DNA of 48,900 bases from an uncultured Clostridia bacterium. GTDB taxonomy: Bacteria > Bacillota > Clostridia > UMGS1883. The stretch spans positions 1 through 48,900 of the forward strand of contig CANRJP010000008.1 of the NCBI GenBank assembly GCA_947630975.1. Direction: 5' to 3'. Made by a program: the position numbers and the translations under genes. Under the pieces are notes generated by a model, which did not search any database, was not told the origin of the DNA, and was given only the letters and a program-made list of their open reading frames with translations. This document shows, piece after piece, positions 7,226 through 15,375 of this stretch. Positions within the stretch are counted from its first letter, which is position 1. The number at the start of each line of letters is the position of its first letter.

Positions 7226-8068
7226 TCACTCGACCTCCTTGTTCAGTAGATTGCAGCCTTCCTCACGGGCCTTTTGTTCAAAGTCACGGTACATGGCGCC
7301 GCGGCTCATAGCCTCGTCGAAGTCCACGAGATGGCCGTCGAAGTCGGGGCCGTCCACACAGGCGAACTTTGTCTCGCCGCCCACCGTAAGTCGGCAGCCG
7401 CCGCACATTCCGGTGCCGTCGATCATAATAGGGTTCATGGAAACGACCGTTTTAACATTGTACTTCTTTGTTACGGCGCAGACGAACTTCATCATTACGA
7501 GGGGGCCGATGGCTATGGCCTCGTCGTATTGGTTGCCCTCGGTAATGAGCCGCTCCAGCGCGGCGGTCACAAGGCCCTTTTCGCCGTAGCTGCCGTCGTC
7601 GGTCATTATCACCAGCTTGTCGCTGGCGGCTCTGAACTCGTCCTCGAGGATGAGCAGATCCTTGTTTCTGAAGCCCACCACGGAGTGAACCTCGCAGCCC
7701 AGAGAATGCAGCTTCTTGGCGATGGGATAGGCTATGGCGCAGCCCACGCCGCCGCCTACCACGCAGACCTTTTTCAGGCCCTCAACGTGGCTGGGAACAC
7801 CCAGCGGCCCCACAAAGTCGTGGATACAATCCCCCTGATTGAGAGCGTTAAGATCCATGGTGGCACGGCCCACTATCTGGAAAATTATGGTAACGGTGCC
7901 CTTGTCCCGATCAAAGTCGGCGATAGTCAGGGGCACACGTTCGCCGTCCTCGGTGGCGCGGAATATTATGAACTGGCCCGGCTCCGCCTTTTTGGCGATG
8001 AGGGGAGCGTCCACGACCATTTTTGTGACCGTGGGATTTAAGGCCGTTTTTTCGAGAATTTCAAACAT
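7226..8068 (-). CDS. nfnA: NfnA/SudB-type small subunit, FAD/NAD-binding
   Basis: 280 residues from ATG 8068, preceded by AAGGAAG. The open frame continues to 8278, but that part lies in the repeat element. It is a ferredoxin-NADP reductase-like flavoprotein: FAD-binding barrel (residues 1-95), NAD-binding fold (VCVVGGGVGCAIAYPIAK from 101), and Cys222, Cys225 and Cys237 near the C-terminus that hold a [2Fe-2S] cluster in this family. It is the first gene of the nfnA-nfnB-LRR operon. Dihydroorotate dehydrogenase electron-transfer subunits (PyrK) are similar, but there is no pyrD next to it. Confidence 0.9.
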   Translation of the reverse strand: MFEILEKTALNPTVTKMVVDAPLIAKKAEPGQFIIFRATEDGERVPLTIADFDRDKGTVTIIFQIVGRATMDLNALNQGDCIHDFVGPLGVPSHVEGLKKVCVVGGGVGCAIAYPIAKKLHSLGCEVHSVVGFRNKDLLILEDEFRAASDKLVIMTDDGSYGEKGLVTAALERLITEGNQYDEAIAIGPLVMMKFVCAVTKKYNVKTVVSMNPIMIDGTGMCGGCRLTVGGETKFACVDGPDFDGHLVDFDEAMSRGAMYRDFEQKAREEGCNLLNKEVE

Positions 8069-8096
8069 TTCGGACAACTTCCTTTCTGTTCTTGTT

Positions 8097-8125
8097 TTTA
8101 TACTAATCCCTATTAAAAGCGTCAA
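8097..8125 (-). promoter_or_regulatory. Promoter of nfnAB carried by the repeat element's end
   Basis: Reverse-strand TTGACG (8120-8125), 17-bp spacer, TATAAA (8097-8102). The -35 and spacer are inside the MITE-like element; the -10 is formed across its border. It lies 29 bp before the nfnA start and no other promoter is visible downstream of the element. Confidence 0.65.
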
Positions 8126-8373
8126 CCGAGAGGGGAGGATTTTTTGTGCCAGACAAGGAAGAGACCGCAGGCAATACTGTATGTATTGACAAGCATTACG
8201 GGCCCCACAAAAACAACAGAGTTGTTTTTGTGGGAAGAGGAGAAGCGGCCGATTGAGCCAAAATTCTAATTTTCGCAAAAATTAGAATTTGCGATATGAG
8301 GTCAGCTTCGACGAGACGCCGTATGGTGCAAAAAAGACCACCGCAAATTGATGATTTTATTAGGGATTAGTAT
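8100..8373 (-). repeat. MITE-like element, copy 2 (274 bp) with internal insertion
   Basis: Same terminal inverted repeats as copy 1 (ATACTAATCCC at 8100-8110, and its inverse ending at 8373), opposite orientation, again flanked by TA. The outer parts match copy 1. The middle carries about 115 extra bp, including two strong hairpins: arms CCCACAAAAACAAC/GTTGTTTTTGTGGG (about 8202-8234) and AAATTCTAATTTT/AAAATTAGAATTT (about 8261-8290). It lies 31 bp before the nfnA start. From 8374 to 8490 I see nothing more. Confidence 0.85.
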
Positions 8374-8492
8374 TATTTCCACTCATTATAACATATTCCC
8401 TCATAAAACGCAATAGTAAATTTTAATGATTTTTACCCAATTCGCCGCTCTATAACAGGCCAAAATCGGAAAGTTTCACAGACCATAAATAA

Positions 8493-8510
8493 GGGGCCGC
8501 GTGCGGCCCC
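8493..8510 (-). terminator. Terminator of the exported-protein operon
   Basis: An 18-nt self-complementary GC-rich hairpin (GGGGCCGC/GCGGCCCC) lies just after the stop of the 8520-9311 gene on the reverse strand; the T tract after it is weak (TTATTTAT). Confidence 0.65.
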
Positions 8511-8519
8511 GAGGTTTTA

Positions 8520-9311
8520 TTATACTTTTTCTTTTATCGCGTATTCGCCGTTCTCATAGACGATCTCGCCGTAATCCTTGCCGACGGGCATTTTCAGCTC
8601 GCCGTCCTGTATACATTCGACCCACATACCGTAACCGTAAGCGGCTTTCAGCTCGCCGCTGTCGATAACGGGAGCAAGGCAGGTATTCTGAATAACGTCA
8701 AAGGTGAGGGGCTGGCTGTAAACGGAAATATGTTCCCGGCTCACTGGATCAAAACACTCCAAATGCTCATACCCCGGAACGCCCGAGCCGCACCACGTAT
8801 AAGAATGAAAAAGTTCCGCCTGTCCGTCGCCGTTGAGGTCGGCCACGGCATAGCCGGTAAGAGCGTTCCCGCCGAAGCCGGCGAAACCAAGCTCATAAAG
8901 GGTGCCGTCATATATCAAATAGGACGCGTCTACGGCGCTAAACTGGTAAGACTCTCCCTCGACATGAATGAACAACCGGAAGCCCGCCTCTGTCAGGGAC
9001 GGATCGTCAACGCGGAAGGTCGCCGCCGCAAGCTCCTCGGGAGAGCTTTTTGTATAGTCGTATCCGTTTTTCTCCTTAAAATTTTCCAGATATAGCCTCA
9101 CGAAGTCGTCCACTCCGTCCGAGTTGAGGGGCGTAGTACGGTAATCTGTTATTTCGTCAGATAATATGGCAAAAAACCGATCGTTTTCCGCCTCCGGAAG
9201 ATATGCTTCCTTTCCTGCGTCCACCGTCGCCGCCGCACAACGGTCATTACCGACCGACAACGGCATGGAGAAGGGGAGGATAAGTCCCAAAAGCAAAGCG
9301 ATTATATACAT
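8520..9311 (-). CDS. Exported protein of unknown function
   Basis: 263 residues. A hydrophobic N-terminus (YIIALLLGLILPFSM) acts as signal peptide or membrane anchor, followed by a soluble extracytoplasmic region. The only recognisable motif is AVADLNGDGQAEL near residue 155, an Asp-rich loop of the kind seen in VCBS/FG-GAP and dockerin-like calcium loops. AAAGGAG precedes the ATG. It follows the lipoprotein gene at 9323 by 11 bp and is the last gene of a three-gene operon. I do not recognise the family. Confidence 0.75.
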   Translation of the reverse strand: MYIIALLLGLILPFSMPLSVGNDRCAAATVDAGKEAYLPEAENDRFFAILSDEITDYRTTPLNSDGVDDFVRLYLENFKEKNGYDYTKSSPEELAAATFRVDDPSLTEAGFRLFIHVEGESYQFSAVDASYLIYDGTLYELGFAGFGGNALTGYAVADLNGDGQAELFHSYTWCGSGVPGYEHLECFDPVSREHISVYSQPLTFDVIQNTCLAPVIDSGELKAAYGYGMWVECIQDGELKMPVGKDYGEIVYENGEYAIKEKV

Positions 9312-9322
9312 AACGTCTCCTT

Positions 9323-9943
9323 TTATTTGACCCTCACTATCATTTCGGCGCTGACTCCGTTGGGAGCCGTGGCGGTGAGGGTGGTCTTACCTTTGGCTAC
9401 GCCTTTAAGGGTATTGCCCTCAACACGGGCCACCGTCGGGTCGGAAATGCGCAAAATGACCTTGTCCACACTGTCGGTCGGAGTTTTTGTTACCTTTATT
9501 TCATAGTCGCGCTCGGTGCTTATTGTCACGTCCTCGCTGCCTCCGCCCACAAGGGAGAGGGCCAGAGCGGTGATGTCGCTTTCGTTGGTAAGCTCGCTTT
9601 CGTCCACGGGCACAGCCGACAAAGACGAAACAATGTTCCCGTTCATGTCCACGTACCGGGCCACTCCGGTGCCAACCACGACGCCGATGTTGTCATACTT
9701 GTCCCCGGCCCGTGCGGTGATTACGGCAATTCCGTCGCCGTTGGCGGTCACGGTTCCCTCGCCGTCAACAGAAGCGATATGCGGGGCGTCCGAGGTGAAG
9801 GTCAGCTCCGAACTGTCAGCGCCGCTGACCTCAAGCTTTTGCGACTGACCCAGGCCGAGCTCCAGCTCGTCGCCCTTTATTTCAATTCCGCCGCATCCGG
9901 CCAGCATAAGAGCCGGAATGAGGAGAATGGCAATTCTTTTCAT
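9323..9943 (-). CDS. Lipoprotein with Big2-type Ig-like domains (second copy)
   Basis: 206 residues from ATG 9943; an upstream in-frame GTG is part of the ribosome site (GGTGAT). The lipoprotein signal is MKRIAILLIPALMLAGC, with Cys17 as the lipid-attached residue. Two bacterial Ig-like group 2 domains follow, each with the typical late pattern: VTANGDGIAVITA near residue 80 and LKGVAKGKTTLTATAPNG near the C-terminus. It would be anchored to the outer face of the membrane. It is a tandem paralogue of the preceding gene at 9957-10619. Ligand unknown. Confidence 0.85.
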   Translation of the reverse strand: MKRIAILLIPALMLAGCGGIEIKGDELELGLGQSQKLEVSGADSSELTFTSDAPHIASVDGEGTVTANGDGIAVITARAGDKYDNIGVVVGTGVARYVDMNGNIVSSLSAVPVDESELTNESDITALALSLVGGGSEDVTISTERDYEIKVTKTPTDSVDKVILRISDPTVARVEGNTLKGVAKGKTTLTATAPNGVSAEMIVRVK

Positions 9944-9956
9944 ATAAATCACCGAT

Positions 9957-10619
9957 TTATCTTACGAAAATTTTGAAGGTGTCGGTCACGCCGTTGGGAG
10001 CCGTAGCCGTAATTGTGGCGCTCCCCCTTGACACCGGCGTCACGTGGCCCTCGTCGTCCACCGTCACCACGTCGGGTGCGGAGGAGTCAAAGTAAATGGG
10101 ATCTTCGCAGTCGGAGGGAGTGACGGTCACACGGAAAGTGCCCTCGTCGCCGTTGGAAAGAATGAGCGTCTCGTCCTCGGTCATACCGTTGAGGGAAAGG
10201 CTGAGTCCGGTAACACGGGAATTTTCGTCAAATACCCGCTGAACCGTGCCCGCGCCTGCCGCGCCCGTGGCGGGATTTACCGACGAGGGAGCGGCGCCCT
10301 CAACGCCGTTGCCCACCACAACGCCCACATTGTCGTAGCCGCTGTCAGTCTTGGCGGTCACCACGGTGACGCCGTTGGCAAGACCGGTGAGCTTGCCGTC
10401 GGGGGAGATGAAGGCGATATTGTCGTCGCCGCAGGTCCAGGCTATATTTTCGCTTTTCTTTGTCTGCGCCACAACGGAAATTTCCTCGCCTATCTCAAGG
10501 CTGAGATACTCCTGATTTTCGGGAAGGTTTATCTTGACCGCCGCTTCCTCGGCTCCGCATCCGGCGAGGACAACGGTCAGCGCCGCGGCCGAAGCCAGGG
10601 CGAAAAGCTGCTTTTTCAT
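9957..10619 (-). CDS. Lipoprotein with Big2-type Ig-like domains (first copy)
   Basis: 220 residues from ATG 10619, with AAGGAG eight bases before it. The signal peptide ends in the lipobox VLAGC (Cys at about 21). Two Big2 domains are visible: LTGLANGVTVVTAKT near residue 90 and VTPVSRGSATITATAPNG close to the end. The shared GYDNVGVVVGNGV / KYDNIGVVVGTGV segment shows that this gene and its neighbour at 9323 are duplicates. It is first of three genes, with its own promoter at 10655-10683. A cell-surface binding or structural role is inferred only. Confidence 0.85.
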   Translation of the reverse strand: MKKQLFALASAAALTVVLAGCGAEEAAVKINLPENQEYLSLEIGEEISVVAQTKKSENIAWTCGDDNIAFISPDGKLTGLANGVTVVTAKTDSGYDNVGVVVGNGVEGAAPSSVNPATGAAGAGTVQRVFDENSRVTGLSLSLNGMTEDETLILSNGDEGTFRVTVTPSDCEDPIYFDSSAPDVVTVDDEGHVTPVSRGSATITATAPNGVTDTFKIFVR

Positions 10620-10654
10620 GGCGAACACTCCTTTTAATTACATTATACGATTAT

Positions 10655-10683
10655 ATTATACAACATATGCCTCGATTTTTCAA
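10655..10683 (-). promoter_or_regulatory. Promoter of the lipoprotein operon
   Basis: Reverse-strand TTGAAA (10678-10683) and TATAAT (10655-10660), 17 bp apart. Confidence 0.8.
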
Positions 10684-10706
10684 GAGTATTTTGAAAAAAA
10701 TCAGGA

Positions 10707-11807
10707 TTACAACAGTTTGAGCCCGGTGCGCAGGGCTGTCTCGCAGTCCGCCGCCGCCAAGTCCTCAGGACAGAGCGCGGTGACGGAGCTTCGGCCCGTA
10801 TAGGCGCATATTTCCCGTAGACCGCCGATGAGAGCCCGAAGGTAGTTTGTCACTCTTGCCTCCGCCATATCGGGCGAGACCGTGCCGCCGCCTTTGGCCG
10901 CCGTCAGCACAGCCGTGGCCGGAGCCGCCGCCGCAGCCCCCAGCGCCAGTGCCTTTGCGACATCGGAGGAGGTGGCGATGCCGCCGGTAATGATTATATC
11001 CGTGTCGCAACCCTTGCCGTCAAGAAATTTCCTCGCCCGGCACAGGGCGCTAACAGGGGAAATTCCCCCTAAAAGGCTGTCCCTGCCCCGCCAGCCGCCC
11101 CGACCGCCGTCGACGGTGACGAAGTCAGCCTCAGCGCGGATAACGTGTTCCAAATCGGCTTCAATATTTCCGGCGGCCAGCTTGACGCCAACGGGCTTTC
11201 CGCCGCAGCCTTCCTTCAGGCTCTCAACGGTGAGCCGCAGATCGTCGGGGCTCATCATATCCGCGAACCGTCCCGGACTGGTAAAGAAGGCGCCGGGTTC
11301 GCCGCCCCTCATACGGTACACCTCGCTGTCCGCCCCGCCGGGGACGGAAAAGGGAGTTCCTCCTCCGCAGCCCTGACCCAGTTTAATCTCCACGGCGCTG
11401 CACCTGTCCAGAACCTCCGGCGTCAGGCCGTACAGTCCCGGTGTGTATTCATATATGTAGGCCGATGAGAGTTGAAGCTCTTCCGTGAGCACTCCGCCGT
11501 CGCCGCCGCCGTTGGCAATTCCCGCCGCCGACGCCGCACGGGCAATGGCGCACTTCAGTTCGGCGCTGACGGCGCCGAGGCTCATGTGTGAAATGATTAT
11601 CGGCGCGGCCAGCCTTAGCGGCACAAGGGCGTTTTTACCTATAACGGTCTCCGTTGAAGCCTCCGCGGGACTGTACAGCGGCAGACGGTCCAGTTGAGCC
11701 GGTAATAGCTTCAATCTGTCCCAGCCGGGGTCGGCGGTGTGCGGATAGTCCACCCAGGGCTCTTCGCCGTTTTCGGCCATATAATTGATTTTATCATTTA
11801 TATTCAT
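10707..11807 (-). CDS. Glutamate synthase-like FMN-binding domain protein
   Basis: 366 residues matching only the FMN-binding TIM-barrel (GltB domain 2) of glutamate synthase. Features seen are the N-terminal PLRLAAPIIISHMSLGAVS, GGDGGVLTEE, IKLGQGCGGGTP, a GVKLAAGN strand and DFVTVDGGRGG, which contribute to the flavin site in this family. The glutamine amidotransferase domain, the GXGXG C-terminal domain and the [3Fe-4S] cysteine cluster of full GltB are missing. It is probably a stand-alone FMN oxidoreductase of unknown substrate. It follows the YbaK-like gene by 17 bp and shares its promoter. Confidence 0.82.
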   Translation of the reverse strand: MNINDKINYMAENGEEPWVDYPHTADPGWDRLKLLPAQLDRLPLYSPAEASTETVIGKNALVPLRLAAPIIISHMSLGAVSAELKCAIARAASAAGIANGGGDGGVLTEELQLSSAYIYEYTPGLYGLTPEVLDRCSAVEIKLGQGCGGGTPFSVPGGADSEVYRMRGGEPGAFFTSPGRFADMMSPDDLRLTVESLKEGCGGKPVGVKLAAGNIEADLEHVIRAEADFVTVDGGRGGWRGRDSLLGGISPVSALCRARKFLDGKGCDTDIIITGGIATSSDVAKALALGAAAAAPATAVLTAAKGGGTVSPDMAEARVTNYLRALIGGLREICAYTGRSSVTALCPEDLAAADCETALRTGLKLL

Positions 11808-11824
11808 GGCGTTTCCTCTCTGTA

Positions 11825-12355
11825 TCAGGGATTGTAGAATATGGGACTGTGGCCGGAAAAGGGGATTATTTTGTCGAACAGGTCCGACGTTTTCATTTTC
11901 AGGGACGAGGTGTTGACGCAGGGGTGACAGCCGAAGTATTCCTGACCGAGTATGTCTCTGTCCATGATAAGGGTCACGTCCTTTGCGCTTTCCCTCGCTA
12001 TGGAGAGGATGCTGACGCTGCCGGGGGTGACGCCGAGCATTTCCAGCATGGCGTCGTCGTGACCGAATGACAGCCTTGGCAGCCCGAGCTGGGCGGACAG
12101 CGCTCTTGTGTCGAAGCGCTTGTTACCGGCGATTACGACCAGAAAGTACCGCGTTTTCTGTTTGTTCCGGAGAAACAGGTTCTTGCAGGCTCTCATATCC
12201 ATCAACCGGTCTATCTCTTCACAGGCTTCCATGGTGTCCGTAGCGGGGTGATCCGTCCGAAGATATTCTATGCCCAGCCGATCCAGCAGGTCATAGCTGA
12301 ATTCCTCGGCCTCGCTCCGCTTTTCCGCCGGTCTTCCGTTATATATTTTATACAT
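11825..12355 (-). CDS. YbaK/ProX-type aminoacyl-tRNA deacylase
   Basis: 176 residues from ATG 12355; the earlier in-frame ATG at 12364 is too close to the AAGGA ribosome site. The sequence matches the prolyl-tRNA synthetase-associated (ProX/PrdX) editing family: YLRTDHPATDTMEACE at the start, LFLRNKQKTRYFLVVI with the conserved lysine, LSFGHDDAMLEMLGVTPGSVS, and FGCHPCVNTSSLKM near the end. Such proteins hydrolyse Ala-tRNA-Pro formed by mistake. It is first in a two-gene operon with a GltB-like flavoprotein. Confidence 0.88.
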   Translation of the reverse strand: MYKIYNGRPAEKRSEAEEFSYDLLDRLGIEYLRTDHPATDTMEACEEIDRLMDMRACKNLFLRNKQKTRYFLVVIAGNKRFDTRALSAQLGLPRLSFGHDDAMLEMLGVTPGSVSILSIARESAKDVTLIMDRDILGQEYFGCHPCVNTSSLKMKTSDLFDKIIPFSGHSPIFYNP

Positions 12356-12397
12356 GGCCCTCATCCTTTTTTGTCGAAAAATAAAACTCTATTTTAT

Positions 12398-12426
12398 ATT
12401 ATAATACTGTTCGGACTTTTTTTCAA
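12398..12426 (-). promoter_or_regulatory. Promoter of the deacylase operon
   Basis: Reverse-strand TTGAAA (12421-12426) and TATAAT (12398-12403), 17-bp spacer. Confidence 0.75.
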
Positions 12427-12446
12427 GACAATTTACAGAAAAAATC

Positions 12447-12475
12447 TTGACTGGAAATGGAAAGCGTGGTATAAT
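12447..12475 (+). promoter_or_regulatory. Promoter of pgi
   Basis: TTGACT (12447-12452), 17-bp spacer, TATAAT (12470-12475), 33 bp before the ATG. Confidence 0.85.
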
Positions 12476-12508
12476 ATGCTATAGAATTTTTCTACGGAGG
12501 AATTAAAA

Positions 12509-13861
12509 ATGACAAAAATCAGATTTGACTACAGTACGGCGGCGCCCTTCCTGTCGCAGGGCGAGCTTGAGGGAATGGCCCCGTCCATCGCCGCCGCCCA
12601 CGAGACGTTGAACGCCGGCACAGGCGCGGGCAATGACTTTCTTGGCTGGGTAAGGCTTCCCGAGACCTATGACAGGGAGGAGTTTGAGCGGATAAAGAGA
12701 GCGGCCGAAAAGATCAAGGCTAACAGCGAGGCCTTAATTGTCATCGGCATCGGCGGCAGCTATCTTGGTGCCAGAATGGTTATCGAAATGCTGACCCACA
12801 ATTTCTACAACGCCAACAAGGCCGCCAGAAAGGGCAATCCCCAGATATTTTTTGCCGGTAACAGCATCAGCTCGACATATTTAAGCGACCTGATCGAGAC
12901 TGTTAAGGATATAGACTTTTCAGTTAACATAATATCAAAAAGCGGCACCACCACGGAACCCGCGATAGCTTTCCGCGTGTTCCGTGATCTGCTTGAGCAG
13001 AAGTACGGCAAAGAGGGCGCCCGTGAGCGCATTTTCGCCACCACGGACAAGGCCAGAGGCGCTCTGAAGAATTTGGCCGACGAGGAGGGCTACGAGACCT
13101 TTGTGGTTCCCGACGACGTTGGCGGACGGTACAGTGTGCTCACCGCCGTGGGTCTGCTGCCGATTGCCGCCGCAGGGCTGGATATCGACGCCCTGATGGA
13201 GGGCGCCCGCGACGCCATGAACGCCTATAACAGCCCCAACCTGGCCGAGAACGAGTGCTACCAGTATGTGGCTGCCCGCAACGCTTTCTACCGTAAGGGC
13301 CGCACTACCGAAATGCTCATCAATTACGAGCCTCAGGTACACTATTTCGCCGAGTGGTGGAAGCAGCTCTTCGGCGAGAGCGAGGGCAAGGACGGAAAGG
13401 GTATTTTCCCCGCCGCCGCCGATTTCTCCAGCGATCTGCACTCCATGGGACAGTATATTCAGGAGGGCCTGCGGATAATGTTCGAGACCGTGGTGTTCTT
13501 TGACAATCCCCGCAAGGATCAGACCATCGGCACCGATCCCGCCAATGTGGACGGCCTCAACTTTTTGGCGGGTAAGACCGTCAGCTATGTGAATGAGCAG
13601 GCCATGAGCGGCACACTGCTGGCCCACACCGACGGCAACGTTCCAAATCTCGTTATCCGCGCCCAGTGTATGGACGAGTACTGCCTTGGCAACCTCATTT
13701 ATTTCTTTGAAAAGGCCTGCGGCGTAAGCGGCTATCTGTTGGGAGTAAATCCCTTCAATCAGCCCGGCGTTGAAGCTTATAAAAAGAATATGTTCGCTCT
13801 CCTTGGCAAGCCCGGCTATGAGGCCGCGCAGGCGGAGCTTCTGGCCCGTCTCGGAAAGTAA
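12509..13861 (+). CDS. pgi: Glucose-6-phosphate isomerase
   Basis: 450 residues, the usual length of the short bacterial form. It interconverts glucose-6-phosphate and fructose-6-phosphate in glycolysis and gluconeogenesis. Substrate-binding signatures are plain: [14 protein letters not shown] near residue 77, [15 protein letters not shown] near 145, and [17 protein letters not shown] near 205. The catalytic Glu lies in the [10 protein letters not shown] region. GGAGG stands eight bases before ATG 12509. Single gene with its own promoter. Confidence 0.97.
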   Translation: MTKIRFDYSTAAPFLSQGELEGMAPSIAAAHETLNAGTGAGNDFLGWVRLPETYDREEFERIKRAAEKIKANSEALIVIGIGGSYLGARMVIEMLTHNFYNANKAARKGNPQIFFAGNSISSTYLSDLIETVKDIDFSVNIISKSGTTTEPAIAFRVFRDLLEQKYGKEGARERIFATTDKARGALKNLADEEGYETFVVPDDVGGRYSVLTAVGLLPIAAAGLDIDALMEGARDAMNAYNSPNLAENECYQYVAARNAFYRKGRTTEMLINYEPQVHYFAEWWKQLFGESEGKDGKGIFPAAADFSSDLHSMGQYIQEGLRIMFETVVFFDNPRKDQTIGTDPANVDGLNFLAGKTVSYVNEQAMSGTLLAHTDGNVPNLVIRAQCMDEYCLGNLIYFFEKACGVSGYLLGVNPFNQPGVEAYKKNMFALLGKPGYEAAQAELLARLGK

Positions 13862-13892
13862 AAAAATATTTGGACATTTTTCATAAAAACTA

Positions 13893-13921
13893 TTGCAATT
13901 TCACTTCATTTATAGTATAAT
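13893..13921 (+). promoter_or_regulatory. Promoter of the small P-loop gene
   Basis: TTGCAA (13893-13898), 17-bp spacer, TATAAT (13916-13921), followed by AGGAGG and ATG 13955. Confidence 0.8.
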
Positions 13922-13954
13922 GGTAACAAATAAATATCCAAGGAGGTAATATTT

Positions 13955-14362
13955 ATGGTTAAAGTAATTATCGGCGAAAAGGGTACCGGAAAGACCGCGA
14001 AGCTCATCGACGCGGTCAACGCGGCCGAGGCCGCATCCAACGGCAACATTGTATTTATCAACAAGGGCGACAGACATATCTTTGACCTTACCCACCGCGT
14101 AAGAATCGTGGACAGCGTTGACTATGCCATCTCCAACTATGACGAGTTCTACGGCCTTGTCTGCGGAATTCTTTCCCAAAACTATGATATTTCACACGTA
14201 TTCATTGACAGTATAACTAAAATCGTCAACAATGATCTTGACGCTATGGTTGAGTGCATTGATAAGCTCAATGTGATGTCCGACAAGCACAACGCCGAGA
14301 TTATGATTATTGTCAGCCTCAAGGCGTCCGAAGCCCCGGAGGGACTGAATAAATACCTTTAA
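13955..14362 (+). CDS. Small P-loop NTPase-like protein
   Basis: 135 residues. The Walker A motif GEKGTGKTAKL is at 7-17 and a Walker B-like strand HVFIDSITKIV is near residue 86, with little else attached. It is a minimal cytoplasmic ATP- or GTP-binding protein. Proteins like this are sometimes labelled PilT-like, but it has none of PilT's His or Asp boxes, so I leave the function open. AGGAGG precedes ATG 13955. It has a good promoter and a hairpin after the stop, so it is a single-gene unit. Confidence 0.75.
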   Translation: MVKVIIGEKGTGKTAKLIDAVNAAEAASNGNIVFINKGDRHIFDLTHRVRIVDSVDYAISNYDEFYGLVCGILSQNYDISHVFIDSITKIVNNDLDAMVECIDKLNVMSDKHNAEIMIIVSLKASEAPEGLNKYL

Positions 14363-14375
14363 TTGATACATTATT

Positions 14376-14401
14376 AAGGGGGAACCAAGGGTTCCCCCTT
14401 A
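14376..14401 (+). terminator. Hairpin terminator after the P-loop gene
   Basis: Arms AAGGGGGAACC and GGTTCCCCCTT with a 3-4-base loop, just after the stop; the T run is poor (ACCTTAAT), so read-through into the next operon is possible. Confidence 0.6.
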
Positions 14402-14436
14402 CCTTAATATCCGATAAAACAAACGGAGGGATTGGA

Positions 14437-15375
14437 TTGGCTGGATTTTTCAACCTTTTCGATTATAACAAGCCCGGCCCCGGGGTTCGGAAGGACGAGC
14501 CGGAAAAAAAGGGGTTGGCCCGTTATTTTGATATTTTTGGGAAGAGAATATGGAAAATGGTGGCCCTGAATTTTCTGTATTTGCTTTTTTCCGTAGTTCC
14601 TTACCTTATTTTGTATGCCGTTTGCAATATAAGCATACTGTTCGTCATGAATTACAGCACCAGCCCCGAAGAAATGACGGAGTGGCTCAACAATGGCGGA
14701 ACTCTGCTGATAATGCTGGGAGCGCTGTACATTTACTGCTTCGGCGGCGGCGGAGCTTCCGCCTGCGGCATGATAAATGTGCTGCGCAAGTATGTGGACG
14801 ACACCCACGCCTGGGTGTGGATGGATTTTTGGAGTTCCTTCAAGGATAACTTTCTCCAGGGCACATTGGCCTATATTATAGACTGCGCGGCAGCCATGGT
14901 GCTGATAATAAATTTCGGACTTTATAATTTCACGGATTTTGCCGGCGGTAACGGCATTCTGATAACCGTGCTCCGCGCTCTTCTCCTGCTGGTGATACTT
15001 GTGTGGGGCATGATGCACGTGTACATTTATCCCGTGATTACCAGTTTCAAATTTAAGCTGCGTGATGTTTACAAAAATTCGTTTATAATGGTGTTCGGCA
15101 AACTCCCGCAGACGGCGGCGGCATTTATTCTCGGCGGAGCCGTGTCCTTTGTCATTGTGTCTTTGACGGCGGTTGTGCCGCTTATCGGACTGCTCATCGG
15201 AATTATACTCTTTACTCTGACGGAGTACACCAGACTGACAATTTCCTACCCTTTAATAAAGAAGTATATGCGCGACCCGGAGGAGGCTAAACGCGAGGCA
15301 AAGCGCGAGGCCATGCGCCGGGATATCGAAGCCGACGCCGGAGTGTTTAACGACGACAGGGTGGAGCCAAAATGA
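14437..15375 (+). CDS. DUF624/YesL-like membrane protein
   Basis: 312 residues starting at TTG 14437, six bases after GGAGGG; there is no ATG or GTG in this position. After a soluble 40-residue start, about six hydrophobic segments are seen, with the family's FGKRIWKMVALNFLY entry helix and the FWSSFKDNFLQG segment. The tail is rich in Arg, Glu and Ala and cytoplasmic. YesL-type proteins often accompany sugar transporters, but none is near; function unknown. Its stop overlaps the next start (ATGA), so it leads a DUF624-spoVB-mazG operon. Confidence 0.8.
   Translation: MAGFFNLFDYNKPGPGVRKDEPEKKGLARYFDIFGKRIWKMVALNFLYLLFSVVPYLILYAVCNISILFVMNYSTSPEEMTEWLNNGGTLLIMLGALYIYCFGGGGASACGMINVLRKYVDDTHAWVWMDFWSSFKDNFLQGTLAYIIDCAAAMVLIINFGLYNFTDFAGGNGILITVLRALLLLVILVWGMMHVYIYPVITSFKFKLRDVYKNSFIMVFGKLPQTAAAFILGGAVSFVIVSLTAVVPLIGLLIGIILFTLTEYTRLTISYPLIKKYMRDPEEAKREAKREAMRRDIEADAGVFNDDRVEPK

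Noticed and set aside
5764-7311. Long plus-strand open frame (515 codons) opposite nfnB
   Set aside because: Mirror frame of a GC-rich gene with Ala/Gly/Val/His-rich low-complexity translation, no ribosome site and no family motif; nfnB on the other strand has complete motifs.
8069-8278. N-terminal extension of nfnA
   Set aside because: These codons are the MITE-like element; the family start and ribosome site are at 8068.
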